Shown in pieces: positions 9,468-16,928 of a stretch of 64,000 nucleotides of DNA (positions are counted from its first letter, which is position 1; every line of letters begins with the position of its first letter). The translations under genes and the position numbers were made by a program. The stretch comes from BOKV01 sp041739465 (GTDB lineage: Bacteria > Pseudomonadota > Alphaproteobacteria > Rhizobiales > Rhizobiaceae), in the NCBI GenBank assembly GCA_041739465.1, contig JBGSNX010000016.1:1-64000 (forward strand), in the 5' to 3' direction. Below the pieces are notes generated by a model. That model did not search any database. It saw only the letters and a program-made list of their open reading frames with translations, and was not told the origin of the DNA.

Positions 9468-9585
9468 GTTCCGCCTCCTCGATTTCCTTCTCCCGCCCTT
9501 TCGGGCTTAAACAGAAGGCAACCGAATAGAGGTAAAGTAAAATTTATTCTGTTTACATCATGAATAAAATTTATTAACTTCGATC
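9468..9585. promoter_or_regulatory. cbbF/cbbR divergent control region
   Basis: The 118-base gap between the divergent starts is AT-rich in its cbbR-proximal half. An AAAATTTATT direct repeat occurs at 9539-9548 and 9566-9575 (27-base period). The inverted pair TTTATTC (9543-9549) and GAATAAA (9562-9568), spaced by 12 bases, gives several T-N11-A type LysR half-sites. By analogy with other cbb operons, this is where CbbR would bind to activate cbbF and repress itself. Binding is inferred from position and symmetry. Confidence 0.6.
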
Positions 9586-10539
9586 ATGGCCAATATCACG
9601 TTTCGGCAGTTGCAAGCGGTACGCGCGATCCAGCGTCACGGCAAAATCATCAATGCTGCCAGAAGCTTGGGCCTTACCGGTCCTGCGGTCACAACGCAGC
9701 TGAAACTGCTTGAGCAGGAACTGAGCGCATCCTTGTTTGATCGAACCAGTGACGGCATGCGTCTCACCGCCGCAGGCACCGTGGTACTTGCCGCCGCCGA
9801 CTCGATTGAAAACACCCTGCGCTCCATGGGCGAGGCAATCAGCGCACTGCACGGCATCCGGATCGGCACCCTGCGACTTGGAGTGGTGTCGACGGCAAAG
9901 TATTTTGCCCCAAGGATGATTTCGGCATTTCTCGACATGCATGAGAAAATCGAGGTCCAGTTGACGGTGGGCAACCGTCAGCAAACGATTGAGGCGGTGC
10001 AGCGCTACGAAGTGGACATGGCACTGATGGGTCGCCCGCCGCGTGATTTTTCGGTTCGATCCATGGTCTTTGGCGATCATCCGCTGGTGATCATCGCCCC
10101 GGCCGGACACCCCTTGGCACAGCGCCACGACATCTCGCGCGAAGAAGTGGCCCGCGAAAAGTTCATTGTTCGCGAGGCTGGATCAGGCACGCGCATTTCG
10201 ACCGAGTTTTTCTTTGCCTCTGTGCCGGAACGCCAGGACAGTCCAAGCATTGTCATGACTTCCAACGAGACCATCAAACAGGCAGTTATTGCCGGGCTCG
10301 GCGTGGCGTTCATTTCGGCCCACACAATCGAGCAGGAACTGGAACTGGGAAAGCTGGTCATTCTGGATGTCGCCGGCATGCCGATCCGGCGGCAGTGGTT
10401 TTCAGTCTCCCGAGCCGACCGGCAGGAAACCCCGGTGATGGCAGCGTTCAACGAATTCCTCAGGCGACGTGGACCGATGCATCTGCCGGTGATCGACAAG
10501 ATCTATCCGTTGGAGACGAAGTTCGAACGCGATACCTGA
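9586..10539 (+). CDS. cbbR: LysR-type regulator of the cbb operon
   Basis: A 317-residue LysR-family regulator transcribed away from cbbF. The N-terminal winged helix (ITFRQLQAVRAIQRHGKIIN, then AARSLGLTGPAVTTQLKLLE) recognises DNA. The remainder is the LysR substrate-binding domain, with a REAGSGTR segment near 197-204 in the effector pocket. CbbR senses metabolites such as RuBP, PGA or NADPH in other bacteria; the effector here is unknown. The ATG at 9586 lies 10 bases after the last AT-rich repeat. Confidence 0.95.
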   Translation: MANITFRQLQAVRAIQRHGKIINAARSLGLTGPAVTTQLKLLEQELSASLFDRTSDGMRLTAAGTVVLAAADSIENTLRSMGEAISALHGIRIGTLRLGVVSTAKYFAPRMISAFLDMHEKIEVQLTVGNRQQTIEAVQRYEVDMALMGRPPRDFSVRSMVFGDHPLVIIAPAGHPLAQRHDISREEVAREKFIVREAGSGTRISTEFFFASVPERQDSPSIVMTSNETIKQAVIAGLGVAFISAHTIEQELELGKLVILDVAGMPIRRQWFSVSRADRQETPVMAAFNEFLRRRGPMHLPVIDKIYPLETKFERDT

Positions 10540-10592
10540 GGCTGGTTTGCCGCGTACTTGCCCAGCGCGAGGTTTCAGGCCATTTTCGCGCA

Positions 10593-11219
10593 ATGATCCT
10601 CATCGGCCAATATGATTCCCCCTTTGTGCGGCGCGTCGCCATTGCGATGCGCCTTTACGACATCGCGTTTGAACACCGCCCGTGGTCGAGTTTTGGCGAT
10701 GCGGACAAGATCAGGGCCTACAATCCGTTGACGCGGGTGCCAACGCTGGTGCTTGACGACGGTGAAGTGCTGATCAAAAGCCACGCAATGCTGGATTACC
10801 TCGACGGCCTGGTTCCTGCCGAGAAGCGGATGTTTCCCGTTCACGAGCCGCAAAGGCGCATGGCGCTGAAGGTGGCTTCGCTGTCGACAGGAATTGGCGA
10901 CAAGGTGGTCAGCCTGTTTTACGAGTTGCGGCTGCACGAACATCGTTCGCAGTTGTGGATTGACCGCTGCCGGGTGCAAATCAGCGGAGCGCTGGAGGAA
11001 CTGGAAACCAGCCGCGCCGCCAGCAAGACAGGCTACTGGTTCGGAGAAACCATCGGACACGCAGACATAGCGGTGGCCTGCGTCATGCGCTTTCAGTCGG
11101 AAGCCCATCCGGGCCTTGTTGAGCCGGGCAAATACAAGGCGCTGAACGAGCATTCGCGGCGGTTGGAAGCGCTGCCGGTATTTGCCGAAATCGTGCAGCC
11201 CTTCATTCCGCCTGCCTGA
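10593..11219 (+). CDS. Glutathione S-transferase family protein
   Basis: A 208-residue protein with an N-terminal thioredoxin-like GST domain (MILIGQYDSPFVRRVAIAMR) containing the cis-Pro segment VPTLVLDDGEVLIKSHAML, and an all-alpha C-terminal domain. The residue at the usual catalytic Ser/Cys/Tyr position is part of YDSPF, so Ser10 is the candidate. Substrate unknown. The open frame continues 5' into cbbR, but ATG 10593 yields the conserved GST start. It is 53 bases downstream of cbbR on the same strand and may be co-transcribed. Confidence 0.85.
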   Translation: MILIGQYDSPFVRRVAIAMRLYDIAFEHRPWSSFGDADKIRAYNPLTRVPTLVLDDGEVLIKSHAMLDYLDGLVPAEKRMFPVHEPQRRMALKVASLSTGIGDKVVSLFYELRLHEHRSQLWIDRCRVQISGALEELETSRAASKTGYWFGETIGHADIAVACVMRFQSEAHPGLVEPGKYKALNEHSRRLEALPVFAEIVQPFIPPA

Positions 11220-11224
11220 CCTGT

Positions 11225-12145
11225 TCAGGCAGTGTCGCGAGCAATCAATTCCTTGTAGAGCGACCGGATCTTGCGGGTCACCGGCCCCGGTGCCATCGGC
11301 ACATTGCGTCCGTCGATTTCGGCGACAGGGGTCTGCGCGCCAAAGGTTCCCGTAATGAAAGCTTCCTGCGCGCCGTGCACTTCCACCAGTGAGAAATTCT
11401 TCTCAAAAACCGGGATGCCGTTATCCCGGCACAGCCTGATCACGTTGGCGCGGGTAATTCCCGGCATGCAGTAATCGCCGGTCGAGGTCCAGACTTCGCC
11501 TTTTCGCACGATGAAGAAATTACAGGAATTGGTGGTGTTGACGAAGCCGTGCGGGTCGAGCATCAGCCCTTCATCAGCCCCGGCTTTTTGTGCGGCAATG
11601 CCCGCCAGTACGCAATTCAGCTTGGAATGGGAGTTGAGCTTGGGGTCCTGGGTCATCGGCAGGCCGCGATACACTGGAACCGTGGCAAGCTTTATGCCGC
11701 GCTCAAAGCTTTCTTCAGACGGCTTTGAATGCTCCATGATGATGACTGTGGTTGGTCCGGACTTTGACAGCCTAGGGTCCTGGAACGGCTTGGACTTGAC
11801 CCCGCGCGTCACCATCAGTCTGGCGTGGACGTTTTCATGCATTTCGTTCGCTGCCGCAGTGTCGTCGAGCGCCTTGCGAAACCCGTCCCGGTCCATGGCA
11901 AGATCAAGATCGATCGCTCTTGCGGCTTCGAACAGGCGGTCAAGATGATCTTCCAGGAATGCCCATTTGCCGTTGTAGAGGCGGATTCCATCCCAAACGC
12001 CATCGCCAAGCAGGAACCCTGAATCATAAACCGAGACCACCGCTTGCGCGCGCGGCACGATGGCGCCGTTCACGAATATCTTGATGCCCTTGTTGCGCTC
12101 GTCAGGATCAGCGTCGTGGGTGGAGGTCTTTGCTTGTTGGGCCAT
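11225..12145 (-). CDS. Class IV aminotransferase (BCAT / D-amino-acid type)
   Basis: A 306-residue PLP enzyme of fold type IV. VYDSGFLLGDGVWDGIR at about 39-55 and the PLP-binding lysine in LNSHSKLNCVLA (Lys175) are intact, and GFVNTTNSCNFFIV binds the cofactor. It could transaminate branched-chain keto acids or D-amino acids; sequence reading alone does not separate IlvE from Dat. The frame extends 14 codons upstream, but ATG 12145 gives the more typical length. It converges tail to tail with the GST gene, leaving only 5 bases. Confidence 0.85.
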   Translation of the reverse strand: MAQQAKTSTHDADPDERNKGIKIFVNGAIVPRAQAVVSVYDSGFLLGDGVWDGIRLYNGKWAFLEDHLDRLFEAARAIDLDLAMDRDGFRKALDDTAAANEMHENVHARLMVTRGVKSKPFQDPRLSKSGPTTVIIMEHSKPSEESFERGIKLATVPVYRGLPMTQDPKLNSHSKLNCVLAGIAAQKAGADEGLMLDPHGFVNTTNSCNFFIVRKGEVWTSTGDYCMPGITRANVIRLCRDNGIPVFEKNFSLVEVHGAQEAFITGTFGAQTPVAEIDGRNVPMAPGPVTRKIRSLYKELIARDTA

Positions 12146-12231
12146 TTGCAGGTTTCCGTTTGTTGTAAGAGAATGCAAGCATTGCAACGGGCGAGGTCAA
12201 GCGCAAGCAGGGCCGGGTTGGCGCGCGGGTG

Positions 12232-12696
12232 TCAGTTTTGGAAAGCAGCCGCCAGCATCGCTTCAACATGCGCCCGGTCTGCCTGACTGAATGCGTCTGG
12301 CAGGTCCGAATCAAGATCGAGTACGGCAATCAACTCGCCATTTTTGAAAACGGGGGCCACCAGCTCGGACCGCGTGGTGGAAGAACAGGCGATATGGTCG
12401 GGAAATGCTTCCACATCCGGGACAATAAGGGTCTCGCCTGACCTTGCGCATGCGCCGCACACGCCTCTGGAAAACGGAATGACAAGGCAGCCATGTCCGC
12501 CCTGATAGGGGCCGATCTTGAGGAGTTGCGGTGCCACGACACGGTAAAAACCCACCCAATGGAAGCGTTCAAAGCCGTGAAAGAGTTCGCATGCGATGGT
12601 TGCCATCTTTGCGACGTCATCGGTTTCGCCTTCGATGAGCACGGCGATGTTTGATTTAACTTCCGTCCAGTCCTCGCCTGCAGCCTGCGGATGCAT
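12232..12696 (-). CDS. msrC: Free methionine-(R)-sulfoxide reductase, GAF fold
   Basis: A 154-residue single GAF-domain protein. Three cysteines in GHGCLVIP (Cys70), SRGVCGAC (Cys80) and DHIACSS (Cys104) have the 10- and 24-residue spacing of catalytic Cys84/Cys94/Cys118 in E. coli fRMsr, so the activity is well supported. It reduces the R-epimer of free methionine sulfoxide using thioredoxin. ATG 12696 follows the aroQ stop by 2 bases; a TTG at 12702 is an alternative. The pair forms an operon. Confidence 0.9.
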   Translation of the reverse strand: MHPQAAGEDWTEVKSNIAVLIEGETDDVAKMATIACELFHGFERFHWVGFYRVVAPQLLKIGPYQGGHGCLVIPFSRGVCGACARSGETLIVPDVEAFPDHIACSSTTRSELVAPVFKNGELIAVLDLDSDLPDAFSQADRAHVEAMLAAAFQN

Positions 12697-12698
12697 GA

Positions 12699-13130
12699 TC
12701 AAGCTTCAGAAATGGCATCGAGGGCGGCGAGGTAGCCGCGAAAGCCCAGTCCGGCAATCACGCCCTTGGCGATGCCTGCAATGAACGAATGGTGGCGAAA
12801 GTCCTCGCGGGCATGAACATTGGAAAGGTGAACTTCGTAGACCGGAAGTTCAGCGCCCGAGAGCGCATCGCGGATGGCGACCGAAGTATGGGTGAATCCG
12901 CCGGCATTGATGATTATGCCGATGCATTTGCCGCGCGCCGCATGAATGGCGTCGATGAGAACGCCCTCATGATTGCTCTGTAGACATTCCACGGCAAGGC
13001 CCAGCTTTTTTGCGTGGGCTTCACACGCCGCTTCAATATCCTTGAGCGACTTGCTGCCGTAAACCTGCGGCTCGCGCACTCCCAGAAGATTGAGATTGGG
13101 ACCGTTGATGACAAGTACCTTGCGGGCCAC
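12699..13130 (-). CDS. aroQ: Type II 3-dehydroquinate dehydratase
   Basis: A 143-residue dodecameric-type dehydroquinase of the shikimate pathway. NGPNLNLLG at 10-17, catalytic Tyr24 in PQVYGS, the SNHEG motif (52-56), NAGGFTHTSVAIRDAL (75-90) and catalytic His101 in VYEVHLSN are all present. I chose the GTG at 13130 because TTGGAGAAA stands just upstream and the length is then typical; an ATG at 13175 would add 15 residues that do not look conserved. msrC follows after 2 bases. Confidence 0.94.
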   Translation of the reverse strand: MARKVLVINGPNLNLLGVREPQVYGSKSLKDIEAACEAHAKKLGLAVECLQSNHEGVLIDAIHAARGKCIGIIINAGGFTHTSVAIRDALSGAELPVYEVHLSNVHAREDFRHHSFIAGIAKGVIAGLGFRGYLAALDAISEA

Positions 13131-13349
13131 TGCTTTTCTCCAAATGTTTGATTCTGAGTAACAGCATTGGTGCAATCAGAAAAGGCGTTCTGCGCGGGGA
13201 TTGTCTCCGGCCCTATTTACAAAAGGCATCCACACAAGCGCTGGAAAGCCCTGGCTTTTTCCATCTGGCGGGAACGTGGAACCGATCCTGCAATCCCCAT
13301 GGTTGAGTTTGCGTCAATGCTGGGGGCAGTGAAACCCTGACAGCGAGCA

Positions 13350-14249
13350 ATGAAATTGCAGGAAACCAATGATGATCTGGCTGGTGCCGTGGCAGTGGTC
13401 GCGGCTGAAACTGAAATCGAAATGGAGGCGCTTCTGGCTGTGGTGGAAGTTGAAAGCGGCGGCCAGACGCATGCAATTGTGGGTAGTCGAAGAGAACCGC
13501 TGATCCGCTTTGAGGGGCATTATTTCCACAAGCTGCTCCCCGCCGCAAAGCGCCACATTGCCATTGTGGAGGGGCTTGCCCATCCTGTGGCAGGCCGCGT
13601 GCGCAATTCACTGCGGCAGATTGATCGCTGGGCGATGCTGGAACGCGCCTGCGCAATCGACAAGCAGGCGGCGCTGTCCTCGGTGTCATGGGGGGTGGGG
13701 CAGGTCATGGGCGCGCATTGGCGCTGGCTTGGCTATGCCAGTGCCGACCATCTGGCGCAGGAAGCACGGTCCGGAACGGAAGGCCAGGTGCGCTTGTTTG
13801 CCCGCTTCATAACCAGGGCGGGACTGGCCAAAAAGCTGGCCGCTCATGACTGGGCTGGTTTTGCCAGGGCCTACAATGGTCCGGCATACAAGCAGAACCG
13901 GTACGATGCGAAAATGGCCAAGGCCTATGCCCGCATCGCAGGCGAGCAAGCGCGATTGTCCCGGCATCAGCCGTCAACCTTGAGCCTTGGGGCGAGTGGC
14001 AAGGCGGTGGAGGAGTTGCAATACAATCTTCGCCAGCTTGGCTATCCGCTGATTGCCGATGGAGATTTCGGTCCGGCAACTCACGCTGCGCTGGTCGCGT
14101 TTCAACGGTCTGCGGGGATTGAAACGGACGGAATTTATGGCGCTGTCTGCCTTGAAGCGCTGATGCGGCTATTGCCAGTGGCGAGGGAAGTCCGTGGTGG
14201 TGCTGTTTCGTCGTTGTTGGCGCTTTTCACCGGTGGCGCGTTGGTGTAA
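13350..14249 (+). CDS. N-acetylmuramidase with peptidoglycan-binding domain (endolysin-like)
   Basis: A 299-residue protein. Residues about 15-190 match the DUF3380 N-acetylmuramidase fold, with the likely catalytic glutamate in VVEVESGGQT (33-38) and SWGVGQVMGAHW further on. Residues about 210-270 form a PG_binding_1 repeat (LSLGASGKAVEELQYNLRQL). No signal peptide is visible; the C-terminal 20 residues are hydrophobic. Such enzymes are common phage endolysins, but no holin, tail or terminase gene is nearby, so it is an orphan, domesticated or GTA-related lysin. It is on the same strand as eda, 9 bases away. Confidence 0.82.
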   Translation: MKLQETNDDLAGAVAVVAAETEIEMEALLAVVEVESGGQTHAIVGSRREPLIRFEGHYFHKLLPAAKRHIAIVEGLAHPVAGRVRNSLRQIDRWAMLERACAIDKQAALSSVSWGVGQVMGAHWRWLGYASADHLAQEARSGTEGQVRLFARFITRAGLAKKLAAHDWAGFARAYNGPAYKQNRYDAKMAKAYARIAGEQARLSRHQPSTLSLGASGKAVEELQYNLRQLGYPLIADGDFGPATHAALVAFQRSAGIETDGIYGAVCLEALMRLLPVAREVRGGAVSSLLALFTGGALV

Positions 14250-14258
14250 TCGGCAAAT

Positions 14259-14909
14259 ATGAAAAAGCACCAGATCGCCAAACAGCAGGAAATAGAACGC
14301 ATCATGACGGCAGCCGCCGTCATTCCCGTGGTCATTGTCGATGACCCGAAAAAAGCCGTTGTCATGGCCCGGGCACTGGTGGCTGGCGGATTGCCTGCCA
14401 TTGAAGTGACGCTTCGCACGGCGCGGGCACTGGATTGCCTTGCTGCGATTGCGGCCGAAGTTGAAGGCGCAATTCCAGGCGCAGGGACGGTTCTGGAGAT
14501 GAGCCAGATCAAAGCGGTGGAAACCGCTGGTGCAAGATTCATGGTCAGCCCCGGAACTTCGGCGCGGCTGCTGGACGCTGCGGACGACAGCGCGGTGCCA
14601 TTGCTGCCCGGAACGGCAACGGCAAGCGAAATCATGGCGCTTGGCGAACGCGGCTACCGGCATTTGAAATTCTTTCCAGCCGCGCTGGCGGGCGGGCATG
14701 CATACCTCAAGGCGCTGGCATCGCCATTGCCGCAGTTCCGCTTTTGTCCAACCGGCGGCATCAGCCTTGAAAATGCCCGCGACTACCTGGGTCTGCCCAA
14801 CGTTTTGTGCGTTGGCGGCTCCTGGGTGGCCCCAACAAATGCGGTGGAAGCAGGCGACAGCTTTGCCATTGTTGAACTTGCGCGGCAGGCGGCATCGCTC
14901 AAGCGATAG
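14259..14909 (+). CDS. eda: KDPG / KHG aldolase
   Basis: A 216-residue class I aldolase that cleaves 2-keto-3-deoxy-6-phosphogluconate to pyruvate and glyceraldehyde-3-phosphate, the last Entner-Doudoroff step. The catalytic glutamate is in PAIEVTLRT, followed by IPGAGTVL, and the Schiff-base lysine is in HLKFFPA; CPTGGIS binds phosphate. An internal ATG 15 codons in, before TAAAVIPV, is a shorter alternative start. It closely follows the muramidase gene; edd is not nearby. Confidence 0.92.
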   Translation: MKKHQIAKQQEIERIMTAAAVIPVVIVDDPKKAVVMARALVAGGLPAIEVTLRTARALDCLAAIAAEVEGAIPGAGTVLEMSQIKAVETAGARFMVSPGTSARLLDAADDSAVPLLPGTATASEIMALGERGYRHLKFFPAALAGGHAYLKALASPLPQFRFCPTGGISLENARDYLGLPNVLCVGGSWVAPTNAVEAGDSFAIVELARQAASLKR

Positions 14910-15016
14910 CTTTTGCACGCTTTGCGGTTGAAATGCCTTCGCCACATTCCCATGCTAACTGCAGCCATCAGGCGGGTGTGCCGTCAGATTGCCATTATGA
15001 AAAGAGGGGTTTGCGC

Positions 15017-15724
15017 ATGTTTGATGCCAAGAAAATGCTCGATCAGTTCATGGGTGCCGCGGAACAATATGCCGGCAAGGAGAATGTCGACAAGTTGAAG
15101 AAGGCGATTTCGGACAATCCCGGCATGACTAAGGCCGCCGGAGTTGGATTGGCAGCCGTGTTGCTGGGCACGCGGGGCGGTCGCAGGATGACGGGCAACG
15201 CAATAAAGCTTGGCGGCCTCGCAGCAGTTGGCGGACTGGCTTACAACGCGTACCAGAATTGGCAGCGATCAAAAGGCATTGAAACAGAGTCAGCCACAGC
15301 ACCGGGAGGCGAATTGTTGCCTCCGCCTTCGGACTCACCTTTCAATGTCAGCCCGGTAAACGAACAGGAGCGTGCCCGCGCTTTCCTCAGCGCCATGATT
15401 GCAGCTGCAAAAGCAGACGGTCACATCAACTCGGAAGAACAAAAGCGCATTTTTGGCCGGATGAATGAACTGGTTGATGGGGCCGAGGCCAAGGCTTTCC
15501 TGATGGATGAGATGATGGCACCGAACGATCTGGCGCGGCTCGCAGCGCTTGCGAAAAGCCCTGAGATGGCAGCTGAGATCTACACCGCTTCATGCATTGC
15601 CATCGACCTTGACCATGCCGACGAGCGGGAATGGCTGGACCAACTGGCGATCGCACTGTCGCTTGAACCTGCGTTGACCGAGGAAATCGAACGGGCCGTA
15701 ACAGCCCAACGCGAACTGGCCTGA
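15017..15724 (+). CDS. DUF533 (YebE/TerB-like) membrane-associated protein
   Basis: A 235-residue protein. After a short polar N-terminus (MFDAKKMLDQFMGAAEQYAG), a Gly/Ala-rich hydrophobic stretch near 35-80 (AAGVGLAAVLLG, LGGLAAVGGLAYNAY) may insert in or lie on the membrane. A TerB-like alpha-helical domain covers about 115-235 (AFLSAMIAAAKADGHINSEEQ). The family is widespread with unknown function. The upstream 28 codons of open frame are not conserved; AGAGGGG precedes the chosen ATG. It converges on the TetR gene. Confidence 0.82.
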   Translation: MFDAKKMLDQFMGAAEQYAGKENVDKLKKAISDNPGMTKAAGVGLAAVLLGTRGGRRMTGNAIKLGGLAAVGGLAYNAYQNWQRSKGIETESATAPGGELLPPPSDSPFNVSPVNEQERARAFLSAMIAAAKADGHINSEEQKRIFGRMNELVDGAEAKAFLMDEMMAPNDLARLAALAKSPEMAAEIYTASCIAIDLDHADEREWLDQLAIALSLEPALTEEIERAVTAQRELA

Positions 15725-15737
15725 TCGGGTTTGCCCC

Positions 15738-16376
15738 TCAGACAACCGAGCGGGAAATGATCTCGAGGATCGCCGCATCCCGGCGATCCTGGGGCAGGGC
15801 TGCAAGATTGGACAAGCGGCCAGCGACCAGCAGGTCGGCAAGGCCATGTGCGGTGGCCCAGGCGGCATTGACGTTGAGCATTGCCTTTTCGTTGGTCCGG
15901 GGGTCGACACCCGTGACTTCGTGGACCAACCGCACCAGCAATTCGTAGCCGGCAAAGGCCGCTGCCTGTAGCCCGGGTTCATCGAAGTCCGGACGGCCGG
16001 ATGAAAAAATCAATCGAAACAGTGCAGGGCTTGCAAGCGCGAACCTGACATAGCCAAGCCCGGATGCGGCAAGCTGCGCCGAGGAGTTCTTCTCAGCCGA
16101 AGCCATAGCTTCCTTTTGTGTGGCCACGAAACGACGGAATGCAACTTCGGCCAAACCCGTCAGCAGGCCATTGGCGTCGGTAAAGTGATGGGCAGGCGCG
16201 GCATGGCTGACACCGGCGCGCTTTGCCACTGCGCGCAGCGAAAATCCTTCGATGCCGTTTTCTTCAAGTTCAAGTTCTGCCGTACGCAACAATGCGGCTC
16301 GCAAATCGCCGTGATGATAGGGCTGTTTTGCAGGCTCGGATGATGTTGACAGATCGTTCGCCGGTATAAATTTCAT
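15738..16376 (-). CDS. TetR/AcrR-family repressor
   Basis: A 212-residue regulator. The N-terminal TetR HTH (residues about 22-70: HGDLRAALLRTAELELEENG, FSLRAVAKRAGVSHAAPAHHF) is followed by a C-terminal ligand domain of the WHG/TetR_C type. It is divergent from an ABA4-like membrane gene. Two near-identical palindromes lie in the shared promoter region, so direct control of that gene and self-regulation are likely. Ligand unknown. Confidence 0.92.
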   Translation of the reverse strand: MKFIPANDLSTSSEPAKQPYHHGDLRAALLRTAELELEENGIEGFSLRAVAKRAGVSHAAPAHHFTDANGLLTGLAEVAFRRFVATQKEAMASAEKNSSAQLAASGLGYVRFALASPALFRLIFSSGRPDFDEPGLQAAAFAGYELLVRLVHEVTGVDPRTNEKAMLNVNAAWATAHGLADLLVAGRLSNLAALPQDRRDAAILEIISRSVV

Positions 16377-16411
16377 GTTTCACCATTCATGCGAAATCGT
16401 AGGCCTTCGTC

Positions 16412-16424
16412 TTGACACTGTCAA
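16412..16424. promoter_or_regulatory. Palindromic operator 1, probable TetR site
   Basis: A perfect 6+1+6 palindrome, TTGACA-C-TGTCAA, between the divergent TetR and ABA4-like starts. It matches operator 2 in the pattern TTKACA-N-TGTMAA, with centres 32 bases apart (about three helical turns). Its TTGACA could also serve as the -35 hexamer of the rightward promoter. Confidence 0.65.
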
Positions 16425-16442
16425 CATATTGGCTATCTCTAT

Positions 16443-16457
16443 CTTTACAGTGTAAAG
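16443..16457. promoter_or_regulatory. Palindromic operator 2, probable TetR site
   Basis: A perfect 7+1+7 palindrome, CTTTACA-G-TGTAAAG, ending 13 bases before the chosen start of the ABA4-like gene. It has the same half-site as operator 1 and would block the promoter or early elongation when occupied. Confidence 0.65.
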
Positions 16458-16470
16458 AATGGAGATGACC

Positions 16471-16905
16471 ATGAGCCCGGATGAAATGTTCCAACTGGCA
16501 AACGGCATGGCCTTTGCCGGCTGGGTGGCACTTCTGGCCAGTCCGTTCGCGGGGGGTTGGTCGGACAGGATTGCGGCGCTTGTCATTCCGTTGCTTCTTT
16601 CCATCGCCTATTGCGGCCTTGTACTGGCATTTTGGTCCGGTGCTCAAGGCGGCTTTGACAGCCTTGCCAATGTTGAGCTGTTGTTCAAGACCCGTGAGGT
16701 CGTTTTGGCTGGATGGTTGCACTATCTGGCGTTTGATCTTTTCGTCGGCGCCTGGGAAGTGCGCACGGCGCGCCGCGAAGGAATACCATTCCTGCTGGTT
16801 GTTCCCTGTCTTTTGCTGACGTTTCTTTTCGGTCCCATCGGCTTCTTGCTGTTTTGCGCGTTGCGGCTTGCAAAGAGCTTCATGGCGCCGACCGCCATGG
16901 CCTGA
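16471..16905 (+). CDS. ABA4-like (DUF4281) membrane protein
   Basis: A 144-residue protein with about four transmembrane helices. The LHYLAFDLFVGAWEVRTARR segment (about residues 76-96) and LLVVPCLLLTFLFGPIG are hallmarks of the DUF4281 family, named after plant ABA4, which is needed for neoxanthin synthesis; the bacterial role is not established. Three in-frame ATGs occur (16459, 16465, 16471). The last is chosen because GGAG lies at 16461-16464 at good spacing, while the first abuts operator 2. It is followed by another membrane gene after 23 bases. Confidence 0.85.
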   Translation: MSPDEMFQLANGMAFAGWVALLASPFAGGWSDRIAALVIPLLLSIAYCGLVLAFWSGAQGGFDSLANVELLFKTREVVLAGWLHYLAFDLFVGAWEVRTARREGIPFLLVVPCLLLTFLFGPIGFLLFCALRLAKSFMAPTAMA

Positions 16906-16928
16906 AATCAACAAAGGAAAATGCACCC

